Source of the DNA: Chloroflexota bacterium
GTDB taxonomy: Bacteria > Chloroflexota > Limnocylindria > Limnocylindrales > CSP1-4
Reading direction: 5' to 3'
Length of the DNA stretch: 13,784 bases
Assembly (NCBI GenBank): GCA_021789355.1
Contig: JAJYJR010000081.1
Coordinates: 1-13,784, forward strand
Shown: positions 1-7,407 of the stretch, piece by piece
How positions within the stretch are numbered: position 1 is the first letter of the stretch
Layout: every line of letters starts with the position of its first letter
Made by a program: the position numbers and the translations under genes
Notes under the pieces: generated by a model
The model's database searches: none
Seen by the model: only the letters and a program-made list of their open reading frames with translations
Told to the model about the DNA's origin: nothing

Positions 1-1
1 T

Positions 2-2389
2 GATGCCGCGGCCACCGCGTCCCCGCCGGCCGGGCCGCGCACGGTGACGCTGGCCGTCGAGGGCATGACCTGCGCCTCGTGTGTGAACCGGATTGAGCGC
101 TACCTGCGCAAGGTCGACGGCGTCGAGCGGGCGAGCGTGAACCTGGCGACCGAACGAGCGTCGATCAGCGCGGACGCGCGGGTCACGATCGAGCGCCTGG
201 TCGAGGCGGTCGAGGCCGCCGGCTACGAGGCGCGCCTGGCGGATCCCGCTGCCGCCGACGTCCGGCGCACCCCGGGCGTGGCCTCCGGTGGCGCCACCCG
301 CACAACCGCCGTCGCCGCCGAGGAGCCGACGTTCGCCCAGCGTCACCTCGCCGACATCCGCCGCCGCCTCATCGTCGCCGCGGTCCTCACGACACCGCTC
401 ATCGTCGCGCTCGCGTCGATGACCGTGGCGCCGTTCCTGCCCCACTGGCTGACCAACCCGTGGCTCGAGCTCGCGTTCGCCACGCCCGTCCAGTTCTACG
501 CCGGGGGCGGCTTCTACGCCGGGGCCTGGAAGGTCGCCCGCCACCGGGCCACCGACATGAACACCCTCATCGCGGTCGGGACGTCCGCCGCCTACGCCTA
601 CAGCGTCGCCGCAATCCTCGTCCCCGGGTTCTTCCGGGCAGCCGGGATTGGCACCGGGAGCCAGCCCCCGCTCTACTTCGACACTTCGTCGGCGATCATC
701 ACGCTGATCCTGCTGGGGCGGTTCCTCGAAGCTCGCGCGCGCAGCCACACATCGGACGCCATCAAGCGGCTCATCGGCCTCCAGCCGCGGACCGCGCGCG
801 TCCTGCGCGATGGGCGGGAATACGACATCGCGATCGAGGAGGTCGTGGTCGGCGACCTTCTGCGGGTCCGACCGGGCGAGAAGGTGCCAGTCGACGGCAT
901 CGTCCGCGACGGCCTGTCCGCCGTCGACGAGAGCATGGTGACCGGCGAGAGCATGCCGGTCACCAAGGGCGCCGGGGACGAGGTGATCGGCGGCACGATG
1001 AATGGCTCGGGGAGCTTCTCATTCGAGGCGCGGCGGGTCGGCCGGGACACCGTCCTCGCGCAGATCGTCCGCCTCGTCCAGGATGCCCAGGGCAGCAAGG
1101 CCCCCATCCAGCGCCTGGCCGACGCGGTCACGGGCTACTTCGTCCCGGCCGTCCTGCTCGTCGCCGCGGTCACGTTCGGCGTCTGGTTCGTCTTCGGTCC
1201 GCCACCGGCCTTCAATCTCGCGCTCCTCAACATGGTCGCGGTCCTGATCATCGCCTGCCCCTGTGCGCTTGGGCTGGCCACGCCGACCTCGATCATGGTC
1301 GGGACCGGCAAGGGCGCCGAGAACGGCATCCTCTTCCGCAACGCGGAGGCGCTCGAGCGCTTGCAGCAGGTCCGGGCGGTGGTCCTCGACAAGACCGGCA
1401 CCCTCACCGAGGGTCGGCCACGCGTCACGGACGTGGTGCGGGCGGACGACGCGCCCGGCGAGGACGAGCTGCTCGAGCTCGTGGCGGCGGCTGAGCGCGG
1501 CTCCGAGCACCCGCTCGGCGAGGCCATCGTGCGCTTCGCGGCTGAGGAGCGCGGCATCGCGCTGCCCGAGGCGAGCGGTTTCGAATCGACCGGCGGCCAG
1601 GGCATCCGGGCCCGCGTCGTCGCGCACGACGTCATCGTCGGGCGGGCCGGCTACCTCGAGACCGCGGGCATCGACCTGATGGCGCTGCGGTCCGCCGCCC
1701 AGGGCCTCGCATCGCTCGGCAAGACGCCCGTCTACGTCGGGATCGACGGCCGCGCGGCTGCGGTCGTGGCCATCGCCGACACACTCAAGGCCGGCTCGAC
1801 CGCGGCCGTCGCCGAGCTTCACTGGCTCGGCCTGCAGGTGGTCATGCTGACCGGCGACAACGAGACGACGGCGCGGGCGATCGCCCGACAGGCCGGGGTC
1901 GACCGCGTGCTCGCCGACGTCCGTCCCGACGAGAAGGCGGCCCAGGTCCGGAGCCTGCAGGCCAAGGGCACGCTCGTGGCCATGGTCGGCGACGGGGTGA
2001 ATGACGCCCCGGCCCTCGCCCAGGCCGACGTCGGGATTGCCATCGGCACCGGCACCGACGTCGCGATCGAGTCGGCCGCCGTCACCCTCATGAGCGGCGA
2101 CCTGCGCGGACTCGTCACCGCCATCGCGCTGTCGCGCTCGACGATGCGCAACATCCGCCAGAACCTGTTCTGGGCGTTCGCCTACAACACGGCCCTCATC
2201 CCCCTGGCCGCCGGAGCCTTGTATCCCTTCACCGGGATCCTCCTCGACCCGATCTTCGCCGCGGCGGCGATGGCGCTCTCGAGCGTCACCGTCGTCTCCA
2301 ATGCGCTGCGACTGCGGCGGTTCCGGCCGACGCCGGTGCGCGCTGCCCTGCCCGCGATCCGAGAGGCCGCCGGCGCGTCCGTGCACTGA
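2..2389 (+). CDS. copA: Copper-exporting P1B-type ATPase, CopA type (5' end outside window)
   Basis: This is a membrane ATPase that pumps monovalent copper (possibly silver) out of the cytoplasm. Counting from the GTG at 44, visible parts are: a heavy-metal-associated domain with GMTCASC (metal-binding Cys10 and Cys13); the actuator motif TGES at 300-303; the transmembrane metal site CPC at 405-407; the phosphorylated Asp449 in DKTGTLTEG; the P1B-specific His489-Pro490; MLTGDN; and the hinge GDGVNDAP at 649-656. The C-terminal helices carry the YN and MxxSS signatures of Cu(I) pumps. The frame stays open upstream to base 2 with an Ala/Pro-rich linker, so the true start, probably with another metal-binding domain, lies left of the window; the GTG at 44 is only the first start codon visible. 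Catalytic residues all look intact. The Cu(I) assignment rests on CPC, YN and MxxSS together, and I am confident of it. Confidence 0.95.
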   Translation, partial: DAAATASPPAGPRTVTLAVEGMTCASCVNRIERYLRKVDGVERASVNLATERASISADARVTIERLVEAVEAAGYEARLADPAAADVRRTPGVASGGATRTTAVAAEEPTFAQRHLADIRRRLIVAAVLTTPLIVALASMTVAPFLPHWLTNPWLELAFATPVQFYAGGGFYAGAWKVARHRATDMNTLIAVGTSAAYAYSVAAILVPGFFRAAGIGTGSQPPLYFDTSSAIITLILLGRFLEARARSHTSDAIKRLIGLQPRTARVLRDGREYDIAIEEVVVGDLLRVRPGEKVPVDGIVRDGLSAVDESMVTGESMPVTKGAGDEVIGGTMNGSGSFSFEARRVGRDTVLAQIVRLVQDAQGSKAPIQRLADAVTGYFVPAVLLVAAVTFGVWFVFGPPPAFNLALLNMVAVLIIACPCALGLATPTSIMVGTGKGAENGILFRNAEALERLQQVRAVVLDKTGTLTEGRPRVTDVVRADDAPGEDELLELVAAAERGSEHPLGEAIVRFAAEERGIALPEASGFESTGGQGIRARVVAHDVIVGRAGYLETAGIDLMALRSAAQGLASLGKTPVYVGIDGRAAAVVAIADTLKAGSTAAVAELHWLGLQVVMLTGDNETTARAIARQAGVDRVLADVRPDEKAAQVRSLQAKGTLVAMVGDGVNDAPALAQADVGIAIGTGTDVAIESAAVTLMSGDLRGLVTAIALSRSTMRNIRQNLFWAFAYNTALIPLAAGALYPFTGILLDPIFAAAAMALSSVTVVSNALRLRRFRPTPVRAALPAIREAAGASVH

Positions 2390-2400
2390 AGGGTCGGCGC

Positions 2401-2424
2401 GTCGCCGCCCGAGCTCGCGGCGAC
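2401..2424 (+). terminator. Candidate terminator hairpin after copA
   Basis: A perfect 8-bp stem, GTCGCCGC (2401-2408) with GCGGCGAC (2417-2424), and an 8-base loop begins 12 bases after the copA stop. It has no T run, so it is at best an atypical intrinsic terminator. The rest of the gap up to the next gene at 2564 shows no other structure that I can support. Confidence 0.35.
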
Positions 2425-2563
2425 AGCTGGCACACACGACGGCGCGACCGAGGCGCTCACGAGGTTCTCAGCGGATCTTCATCGCGCTCACCGGATCGGC
2501 GCGTAGCGTCAACTCCAGCGGGATGGCCTGCGAGTCGCCCGCATCGAAGGAGAAGAAGGTTCG

Positions 2564-2821
2564 ATGGATCTCGGTGCGTTCCTGCCGTTCCTGCTCGGGA
2601 TCGGCTTCCTTGTCTTCATGGTTGGCATGCACGGCTCGGGCTCAGGCATGCACGGTGGTGCGCACGCCGGCCAGGGGGGCATGTCGCGCGACCACGATAC
2701 CAGCGCAGCTGGTGTCCCCGGCACGGGCACTGGCGACCCTGGCACGGGCGCTGGCACGCATGGGCCGCACGACGCGGACCCCGACGCCAGTAGCGCCGCT
2801 GGGCACCGGCACGGCTGCTGA
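2564..2821 (+). CDS. Small membrane-anchored Met/Gly/His-rich protein, possible metal binder
   Basis: An 85-residue protein. Residues 4-21 form one hydrophobic helix. The tail that follows is rich in Gly, Met and His (MHG repeats near residues 22-32, later HDT, THGPHD, and a HRHGC end). Composition is strongly biased, with TGTG and PGTG stretches in the second half. The start is supported by an AAGGAG (2547-2552) and a nearer GAAGG upstream of the ATG. It sits 174 bases after the copA-type ATPase on the same strand. Short hydrophobic-plus-MHG proteins (for example DUF2933-like ones) are common next to copper pumps, so a copper-holding role at the membrane is plausible, but this is inference; no catalytic motif is visible. 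It could alternatively be a low-complexity protein with no metal role. Confidence 0.65.
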   Translation: MDLGAFLPFLLGIGFLVFMVGMHGSGSGMHGGAHAGQGGMSRDHDTSAAGVPGTGTGDPGTGAGTHGPHDADPDASSAAGHRHGC

Positions 2822-2822
2822 G

Positions 2823-2843
2823 CTGCCTGCCTGACGCAGGCGG
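2823..2843 (+). terminator. Candidate terminator hairpin after the small Met/His-rich gene
   Basis: CTGCCTGC (2823-2830) pairs with GCAGGCGG (2836-2843), eight pairs with one G-T wobble, around a 5-base loop. It starts directly after the stop codon at 2819-2821. No T run follows. Confidence 0.4.
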
Positions 2844-2865
2844 AGCCGCCCGAACGCCACCCCTC

Positions 2866-2883
2866 TACTACTAACCCGTAGTA
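2866..2883. promoter_or_regulatory. Inverted repeat TACTAC-N6-GTAGTA, possible repressor operator
   Basis: A perfect 6-bp dyad with a 6-base spacer lies in an AT-richer spot of the 221-base gap upstream of the NuoL-type gene. Dyads with TACTAC/GTAGTA half-sites resemble operators of the BlaI/MecI/CopY family of winged-helix repressors, some of which control copper or respiratory genes. No such regulator is encoded in the window, so the assignment is inference from the half-site alone. I found no second copy of the dyad in the window. Confidence 0.4.
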
Positions 2884-3013
2884 CCATCGAGTCGCCATCA
2901 ATCGGCGGCCGGCGCGGAAGGACGGAAGCCCCCAACGGGCCGACTCGACGTCGACTGCCGGGGCGGCTCGCGAGGTGTCCATGGCTGAGGGCCGCATGGG
3001 GTCACCGCAGCGT

Positions 3014-3043
3014 CGGGCTCGTCGACCCGGATTGACGAGCCCG
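3014..3043 (+). promoter_or_regulatory. Strong hairpin abutting the start codon of the NuoL-type gene
   Basis: GGGCTCGTC (3015-3023) and GACGAGCCC (3034-3042) form a perfect 9-bp stem. Inside it a G-T and an A-T pair can add two more, and outside it C3014 can pair with G3043, the first base of the GTG start. The only purine-rich ribosome-site candidate, GACGAG, lies within the 3' arm. If transcribed, the stem would hide the start region, so it may control translation; it could instead be a terminator remnant. Confidence 0.45.
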
Positions 3044-5016
3044 TGAGCGACGAACTTCTGGTCCTCCTGCTCCTGGCCCTGCCCCTCGCTGGCTTCGTCG
3101 TGACGGCGCTGATCGGGCGCCGCCTGGGCCCGGGGGTGTGGGTGATCCCCGTCGGATCGGTCGTGGCGACGTGGGTGCTGGCGATGGTGGTCGGTGCCCG
3201 GGCGCTGACGGGTTCGTACGGACCGGCCGGCCTGCAGTTCACGCTCTACCGCTGGATCCCGACGGGGCTGCTCGGGGCGCACCAGTTCGGCGTCGACGCG
3301 AACTTCGCGGTGGACGGGCTGACGGCCGTTCTGCTCATCGTGGTGACGACGGTGGGCATGCTCGTGCACGTCTACTCGATCGGCTACATGGCCCACGACC
3401 CGGGCCAATGGCGCTTCTTCGCCTATCTCAACTTCTTCATGTTCAGCATGCTGCTGTTGGTGCTGGCCGGGAACTTCCTGCTGCTCTTCGCGGGCTGGGA
3501 GCTCGTGGGCCTCTCAAGCTACCTGCTGATCGGGTTCTGGTACCGCCGGCGGAGCGCCGCCTTCGCTGCCAAGAAGGCGTTCCTGGTCAACCGCGTGGGC
3601 GACGTGGGGTTCATCCTCGGGATCTTCGCCATCGCGACCACGGTCGGCTCGCTCAACTTCGGCGAGGTCTTCGTGAAGCTGCCGCAGTTGGTGGCGAGCG
3701 GGCAGCTCCCAGCCTGGCAGGTGACCGGCATCGCGCTGCTCCTCTTGTGTGGCGCCGTGGGCAAGAGCGCCCAGTTCCCGCTCCACGTCTGGCTGCCCGA
3801 TGCGATGGAGGGCCCGACCCCGGTGTCGGCCCTCATCCACGCCGCCACCATGGTCAACGCGGGGGTGTATCTCGTCGCCCGGGCCAGCCCGATCTTCAGC
3901 CTCGTGCCGGACGCAATGGTGGCGGTGGCCGCGGTCGGCATCTTCACCGCGATCCTGGCCGCCTCGATCGCGCTCACCCAGACCGACATCAAGCGGGTGC
4001 TGGCCTACTCGACGCTCTCTCAGCTCGGCTACATGTTCGCGGCACTCGGCGTCGGCGCCTACACGGCGGCGATCTTCCACCTGCTTGCCCAGGGCTTCAC
4101 GAAGGGCCTGCTCTTCCTTGACGCGGGCTCGGTGATTCACGGCGTCCGCGACGAGCAGGACATGAACCGGATGGGCGGGCTGTGGCGCAAGATGCCGATC
4201 ACTCACGCGACCATGCTCGTCGGCGCGCTCGCGATGGCCGGGCTGCCGCCGCTCGTGCCGTTCTTCAGCAAGGACGAAATCCTGGCTGCGAGCTTCCGGA
4301 GCGGCTTCTACTGGGTCTGGGCGCTCGGCGTCCTCGTGGCGGGCATGACCGCCTTCTACATGTTCCGGCTCATGGGCAAGACGTTCTACGGCCCGAACCA
4401 CGTCGACGCCGATGTCCACCCACATGAGTCACCGCCGACAATGTGGGTCCCGCTCGTCCTCCTGGCGATCCCGATCCCGCTGCTCGGACTCGTCCTCGGT
4501 GTGCCGCCCGACGCCGGGCTCGTCCACCGGTGGCTCGACCCGGTCTTCGCCCCGGCCGAGGCGACGCTCGTCCGGGTTCCGGAGACGTTTCAGTTCCTCG
4601 GTCTCGACGGCGGGCTCGTGGTCGTTAGCGTGGCCGTGGCAACGCTGGGGCTGGTGATCGCCATTCGGCTCTTCGGCGCGCGCCTGCCGGGGCGCGATGT
4701 CGAACCGCAGGCGAGCGCGGTCGAGACGCTCACCCGAACCCTGCGGCCTCTCTACGTCGGCTCGGCCAACAAGTGGTGGTTCGACGCGCTCTACGAGCTC
4801 CTCTTCTACCGCGTCGGCGGCCGGTTCGCCCGAGCGGCCTGGTGGTTCGACGGCCACGTCATCGACGCTACCGTCGAGGGGGTGGCCCGCCTCGCGCAGC
4901 GCTCCGGGCACGGGCTGCGGCGGATCCAGACCGGGAGGGTTCAGAACTACGCGCTCGGGATCGCGATCGGGCTCATCGCGATGGCGGTCGGATACCTGTG
5001 GATCGCCGCCCGATGA
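3043..5016 (+). CDS. nuoL: NADH-quinone oxidoreductase subunit L (NuoL) homologue, orphan
   Basis: A 657-residue polytopic inner-membrane protein of the proton-translocating antiporter-like family; in complex I, NuoL is the distal proton-pumping subunit. Visible key sites: WELVGLSSYLL with Glu153, GKSAQFPLHVWLPDAMEGP with Lys241, His346, Lys354, and FFSKDE with Lys410-Asp411. By motif alignment these match E. coli Glu144, Lys229, His334, Lys342 and Lys399-Asp400. The position of E. coli His338 is Gln350 here, and the usual LFLxxGSV stretch reads LFLDAGSV. The C-terminal part ends in the family-typical QTGRVQNYALGI segment and last helix, so the length is normal. No nuoK, nuoM or nuoN lies next to it. 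The GTG start is chosen because the hydrophobic first helix begins right after it; there is no clear AGGAGG. Other possibility: a subunit of a non-complex-I ion transporter. Confidence 0.88.
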   Translation: MSDELLVLLLLALPLAGFVVTALIGRRLGPGVWVIPVGSVVATWVLAMVVGARALTGSYGPAGLQFTLYRWIPTGLLGAHQFGVDANFAVDGLTAVLLIVVTTVGMLVHVYSIGYMAHDPGQWRFFAYLNFFMFSMLLLVLAGNFLLLFAGWELVGLSSYLLIGFWYRRRSAAFAAKKAFLVNRVGDVGFILGIFAIATTVGSLNFGEVFVKLPQLVASGQLPAWQVTGIALLLLCGAVGKSAQFPLHVWLPDAMEGPTPVSALIHAATMVNAGVYLVARASPIFSLVPDAMVAVAAVGIFTAILAASIALTQTDIKRVLAYSTLSQLGYMFAALGVGAYTAAIFHLLAQGFTKGLLFLDAGSVIHGVRDEQDMNRMGGLWRKMPITHATMLVGALAMAGLPPLVPFFSKDEILAASFRSGFYWVWALGVLVAGMTAFYMFRLMGKTFYGPNHVDADVHPHESPPTMWVPLVLLAIPIPLLGLVLGVPPDAGLVHRWLDPVFAPAEATLVRVPETFQFLGLDGGLVVVSVAVATLGLVIAIRLFGARLPGRDVEPQASAVETLTRTLRPLYVGSANKWWFDALYELLFYRVGGRFARAAWWFDGHVIDATVEGVARLAQRSGHGLRRIQTGRVQNYALGIAIGLIAMAVGYLWIAAR

Positions 5017-5068
5017 TGGTGGCGCTCCCGGGCACGACGTCGTTCCAGCGGGGGAGCGCCATCATCGT
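5013..5068. terminator. Bidirectional terminator-like long hairpin between convergent genes
   Basis: GGCGCTCCC (5021-5029) pairs perfectly with GGGAGCGCC (5052-5060), and the stem extends outward to 5013/5068 with two G-T wobbles, about 17 pairs in all. The loop contains the palindrome ACGACGTCGT (5034-5043). It overlaps the nuoL stop codon and lies just before the stop of the minus-strand gene at 5076, so it is placed to end transcription from both sides. Confidence 0.6.
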
Positions 5069-5075
5069 GAGTCGA

Positions 5076-5324
5076 TCAGTGGCGATAGCCCTGGGCCCAG
5101 CGGCTGCCGCCGCCCGGGTTGTGGCGGAAGCCGCTGATGCCGACCTCCCCCTCGGCCATGTCGGCCGGGTTGCGGAGGACCTCTGGTTGACCGTCGCCGA
5201 GGTCACCGGGCCATTCGGCCAGGTTCCAGCGTGGGACGTCGGGCTCGGCGGGGATCGGGTCGACTCCGGCCCACTCGTAGCGGCTCCACTCGTGATAGGC
5301 GCGGTGCGTGCTGTTGACTGTCAT
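5076..5324 (-). CDS. Small protein of unknown function (82 residues)
   Basis: I do not recognise this protein. It is 82 residues, soluble, without Cys, and rich in Trp (5), Pro, Glu and Gly, with WSRYEW near residues 13-18, RWNLAEWPGD at 32-41 and GFRHNPGGGSRWAQGY near the end. The start is well supported: AAGGAGG (5332-5338 read on the minus strand) lies 7 bases before the ATG. It is transcribed towards nuoL and away from lemA. The minus frame stays open upstream through lemA to 5786, but that part is antisense to lemA and has no coding look, so the ATG at 5324 is used. The strong ribosome site and unbiased composition argue that it is a real gene; function cannot be inferred from neighbours. 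Confidence 0.72.
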   Translation of the reverse strand: MTVNSTHRAYHEWSRYEWAGVDPIPAEPDVPRWNLAEWPGDLGDGQPEVLRNPADMAEGEVGISGFRHNPGGGSRWAQGYRH

Positions 5325-5474
5325 GTCGGGACCTCCTTGGTGTTGTCCACCTCGAAGCTTCGCGGAGCGGGCTGAGAGGGACGTGATGGCCGACTGACAG
5401 GCAGCTGTGAAGTCGCGTGTCCTCTCTGGGTGGTGGCGGGCCGCGAGGGTCAATCTGAGGTCAGGGGGTGGCAC
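5325..5474. promoter_or_regulatory. Divergent intergenic region upstream of the 82-residue gene and lemA
   Basis: About 150 bases separate two divergently read starts, so promoters for both should lie here. The one structure I see is the 10-bp palindrome CGAAGCTTCG at 5353-5362. I could not pick convincing -35/-10 boxes. Confidence 0.35.
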
Positions 5475-5480
5475 AGGAGG
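5475..5480 (+). promoter_or_regulatory. Ribosome binding site that fixes the lemA start
   Basis: AGGAGG ends 1 base before an in-frame ATG at 5482 and 10 bases before an in-frame ATG at 5491. Only the second has a usable spacing, so it decides the start and excludes longer N-termini reaching back to 5407. Confidence 0.6.
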
Positions 5481-5490
5481 AATGCCGTCG

Positions 5491-6063
5491 ATGGAACCGA
5501 TCGCAGTCGTGATCGTTGTCGCGCTCGTTGTCGTCGCCGCCGTCATGGGGGTGGCGATGTACAACGGCCTCGTGGGGCGGCGGCTTCGGGTCGTCGCGGC
5601 GTGGGCGCAGATCGACGTCGGGCTGAAGCGCCGCCACGATCTCGTCCCGAACCTCGTCAACGCCGTGAAGGGGTACATGGCCTTCGAGCAGACGGTCCTC
5701 GAGCGGGTCGCGCAGGCTCGCGCCCGCGCGATCGCGGCGGGCGGACAGGGGCGCGCGGCGCAGGCAATCGCCGAGAACCAGCTCACCCAGGCGCTGCGCT
5801 CACTATTCGCGGTCGTCGAGAGCTACCCCGACCTGAAGGCGAACGAGAACGTCCTCGCGCTCCAGGCGCAGCTCACGACGACCGAGGATCAGCTCGCTGG
5901 CGCCCGCGACGACTGCAACGCCGCCGTCCGCGCCTACAACACGGCCATCGCCACGTTCCCGGCGGCCCTGATGGCGGGCCGGATGGGCTTCTCCAAGCGT
6001 GAATTCTTCGCGGCCGAGCCGGAGGCAGAGCATGTCCCGGCGGTCGAGATCGGCCCGATGTGA
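5491..6063 (+). CDS. lemA: LemA family protein
   Basis: A 190-residue protein with an N-terminal transmembrane helix (about residues 3-21), a short YNGLV junction and a helical domain outside the membrane. The family signature is clear: AAWAQIDVGLKRRHDLVPN followed by LVNAVKGYMAFE, then the VLERVAQARARA heptad-like helix, and the C-terminal FPAAL...MGFSKREFF block. LemA proteins are membrane-anchored helical bundles of unclear function, often next to TPM-domain or HtpX genes; neither is present here. An AGGAGG 10 bases upstream selects the ATG at 5491, giving the usual family length (about 185-190). It stands alone, divergent from the small 5076-5324 gene and convergent with the minus-strand YHS unit. 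No missing motif is visible. Confidence 0.92.
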   Translation: MEPIAVVIVVALVVVAAVMGVAMYNGLVGRRLRVVAAWAQIDVGLKRRHDLVPNLVNAVKGYMAFEQTVLERVAQARARAIAAGGQGRAAQAIAENQLTQALRSLFAVVESYPDLKANENVLALQAQLTTTEDQLAGARDDCNAAVRAYNTAIATFPAALMAGRMGFSKREFFAAEPEAEHVPAVEIGPM

Positions 6064-6074
6064 GCCCGCCCAGT

Positions 6075-6155
6075 CGTGGGGTTGCCACGGAGTGGTCGTC
6101 CTGCGCGAGTCTCAAACTGCAGGGGTAGCTGGCCGCTCCCGGAGGGAGGAGCGGC
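6075..6155 (+). terminator. Two hairpins directly downstream of lemA
   Basis: CGTGG (6075-6079) with CCACG (6085-6089) begins 12 bases after the lemA stop. A stronger GCCGCTCC (6132-6139) with GGAGCGGC (6148-6155), 8 perfect pairs with an 8-base loop, follows. Neither has a T run. Placement between convergent genes suggests transcription termination. Confidence 0.45.
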
Positions 6156-6170
6156 GTGCGCAGTGAAGGC

Positions 6171-6222
6171 GCCAGGCCCACGAAGCGACGGCTCGCAAGA
6201 GCCGTGGGCGAGACGCGCTGGC
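6171..6222. other. Nested hairpin with GCAA tetraloop in convergent intergenic region
   Basis: Three arms nest: GCCAG (6171-6175) with CTGGC (6218-6222), GCCCAC (6176-6181) with GTGGGC (6204-6209), and GGCTC (6190-6194) with GAGCC (6199-6203) closed by the stable tetraloop GCAA. An alternative fold makes a 7-bp ACGGCTC/GAGCCGT stem (6188-6205). It may be the terminator for the minus-strand unit ending at 6244, or a small structured RNA; I favour the first. Confidence 0.4.
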
Positions 6223-6243
6223 TTGCCAGGACGCTCCGGCGCG

Positions 6244-6637
6244 TCACTCGTCTGCGTCGGCCACTTCGCAGATGCCCGGATCCACCGGCGGCTGCGCCGC
6301 AGCGACCCGTTCCGCGTCGAGCTGGGCCTTGATGTCGGGGTAGGCGTCGCCGAGACAGCATGAGCAGCTCTCGTACCAGCGCCGCATGCCTTCGTCGATG
6401 ATCGGCAGCGTCACGGCCGTCCCGTGGGTCGCCGGCGCGGTGGCCGCATCGGCGGCGACCTCCGCAGGCGCCGGGTAGGTCTGGGGATCCTCGAGGAAGG
6501 CCCGGCGGCAGCCGGTCCGGCCGAACACGTAGGTCCGGCCGTCCCCGTTCGACGGTAAGGCCGCTCGCCTCGGCGGTCGCGACGTGGACCGCCATGCCAC
6601 AGACCGGATCGATCATCGTGGATGGCCTGGCGGTCAT
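6244..6637 (-). pseudogene. YHS-domain protein gene interrupted by a one-base insertion
   Basis: The N-terminal part (ATG at 6637 or 6616) reads IDPVCGM, the opening motif of the YHS domain, a small domain often found with heavy-metal ATPases. The frame then leaves the family pattern after GLTVER. Dropping one base of the four-base run at 6543-6546 (CCCC on +) restores VERDGRTYVF, GCRRAFLEDPQTY and a C-terminal region with WYESCSCCLGD, ending at the stop 6244-6246. Repaired length is about 130 residues. The family's first Cys in FCSxGC is Gly here (FGRTGC), while the GC Cys is kept. It lies 10 bases downstream of the CPIC membrane protein gene, so the two are probably co-transcribed. It is either a recent pseudogene or an intact gene with a consensus base error. 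Confidence 0.75.
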
Positions 6638-6647
6638 CGGTGATCTC

Positions 6648-7175
6648 TCACTGCGACCGGGCGAGGGCCACAAGCGGAGCCGACCCGCCGGTCGATGCTG
6701 TCGCACAGCGCGCGCAGCCGCGCGCCCGCATCCGCAGCCGCCAGGCGAGCGTGGCCGCGAGCAGCGCGAGCGAGGCCCCACCGATGACCGGCTGCAGGGG
6801 CGCGAATACGTTGAGGGCGCCCGACACGCCCAGAACGCTGACGATGATCTTGTTGCAGATCGGGCAGCCGATCGCGAGGTACGAGGCGATGCCGCCGAGT
6901 GTCGCCCGGCCACCTCCCGCGTCGGCGTGGGCGTCCAGCGCAGCTGGGCCGCGACGGGAGACGTGCGTCGCCAGAAGCAGCCCGGCGAGCGGCGCCGAGG
7001 CCAGCCAGACGGCGACGTTCACAGGCCCGGTGGGGGTCATCCGCGTGAAGAACGGGTTCGGGATGACCGCCGACGGGACGCCGAGCACGAGCGCAACGAG
7101 CAACGTGCCCGCCGCGGCAGCGAGCCAGAATGATCGATCGAGCGTTGCCGTCAACCGCCTGACGTCCTGTGCCAC
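6648..7175 (-). CDS. Membrane protein with CPIC motif in a transmembrane helix, unknown function
   Basis: A 175-residue protein with about four hydrophobic helices (near residues 16-38, 51-71, 93-120 and 127-147). The third carries SYLAIGCPICNK, with Cys104 and Cys107, followed by SGALNVFAPLQPVIGG, a loop that also looks conserved in character. A second CxxC, RGCARC (154-157), lies after the last helix on the presumed soluble tail. I do not know a named family; the motif suggests metal or thiol chemistry in the membrane, and the co-directional YHS-domain gene 10 bases downstream points the same way. Both are inference. The GTG start is favoured by AGAGGA 5 bases upstream. It is divergent from the M23 gene. 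The Ala/Gly-rich C-terminal tail after residue 158 looks unstructured. Confidence 0.75.
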   Translation of the reverse strand: MAQDVRRLTATLDRSFWLAAAAGTLLVALVLGVPSAVIPNPFFTRMTPTGPVNVAVWLASAPLAGLLLATHVSRRGPAALDAHADAGGGRATLGGIASYLAIGCPICNKIIVSVLGVSGALNVFAPLQPVIGGASLALLAATLAWRLRMRARGCARCATASTGGSAPLVALARSQ

Positions 7176-7407
7176 GGTTTCCTCTTGCGCGCCTGAGTGC
7201 GCGCATCGTACGACCCCTCAGTAGTCCGTGCCGGACTCAGATCTGGACCGCCGGTTCGGCGTTGGGCAGGAGGTCTCATCCAGACTTCTGAGGAAGCCAT
7301 CAGCCTGCGCTCATCCCGATCTCAGCAAGGTTCGCAAGCTTCCGAGATGGAATTCAAATGCGGTGGCCAACTCGGAGGGAGACGGCTCGCAACGTGACTT
7401 CGCCTCA
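7176..7407. promoter_or_regulatory. Divergent intergenic region between the CPIC membrane gene and the M23 gene
   Basis: This 232-base stretch must hold the promoters of two divergent genes. Part of it (about 7335-7365) is clearly less GC-rich than its surroundings. A GGAGGGAG at 7374-7381 is too far from the ATG at 7408 to serve it. I see no convincing promoter boxes or dyad. Confidence 0.35.

Noticed and set aside
1019..2437. Long open frame on the minus strand (472 codons) across copA
   Set aside because: It is antisense to a well-supported ATPase, Arg/Asp/Gly-rich as expected from GC-rich antisense reading, and matches no family.
3514..4425. Long minus-strand open frame across nuoL
   Set aside because: Antisense to conserved NuoL motifs; composition (His/Glu/Arg-rich) is that of a reverse reading of membrane codons.
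7197..7397. 66-codon plus-strand frame upstream of the M23 gene
   Set aside because: No ribosome site, no family resemblance, and it lies in the divergent promoter region.
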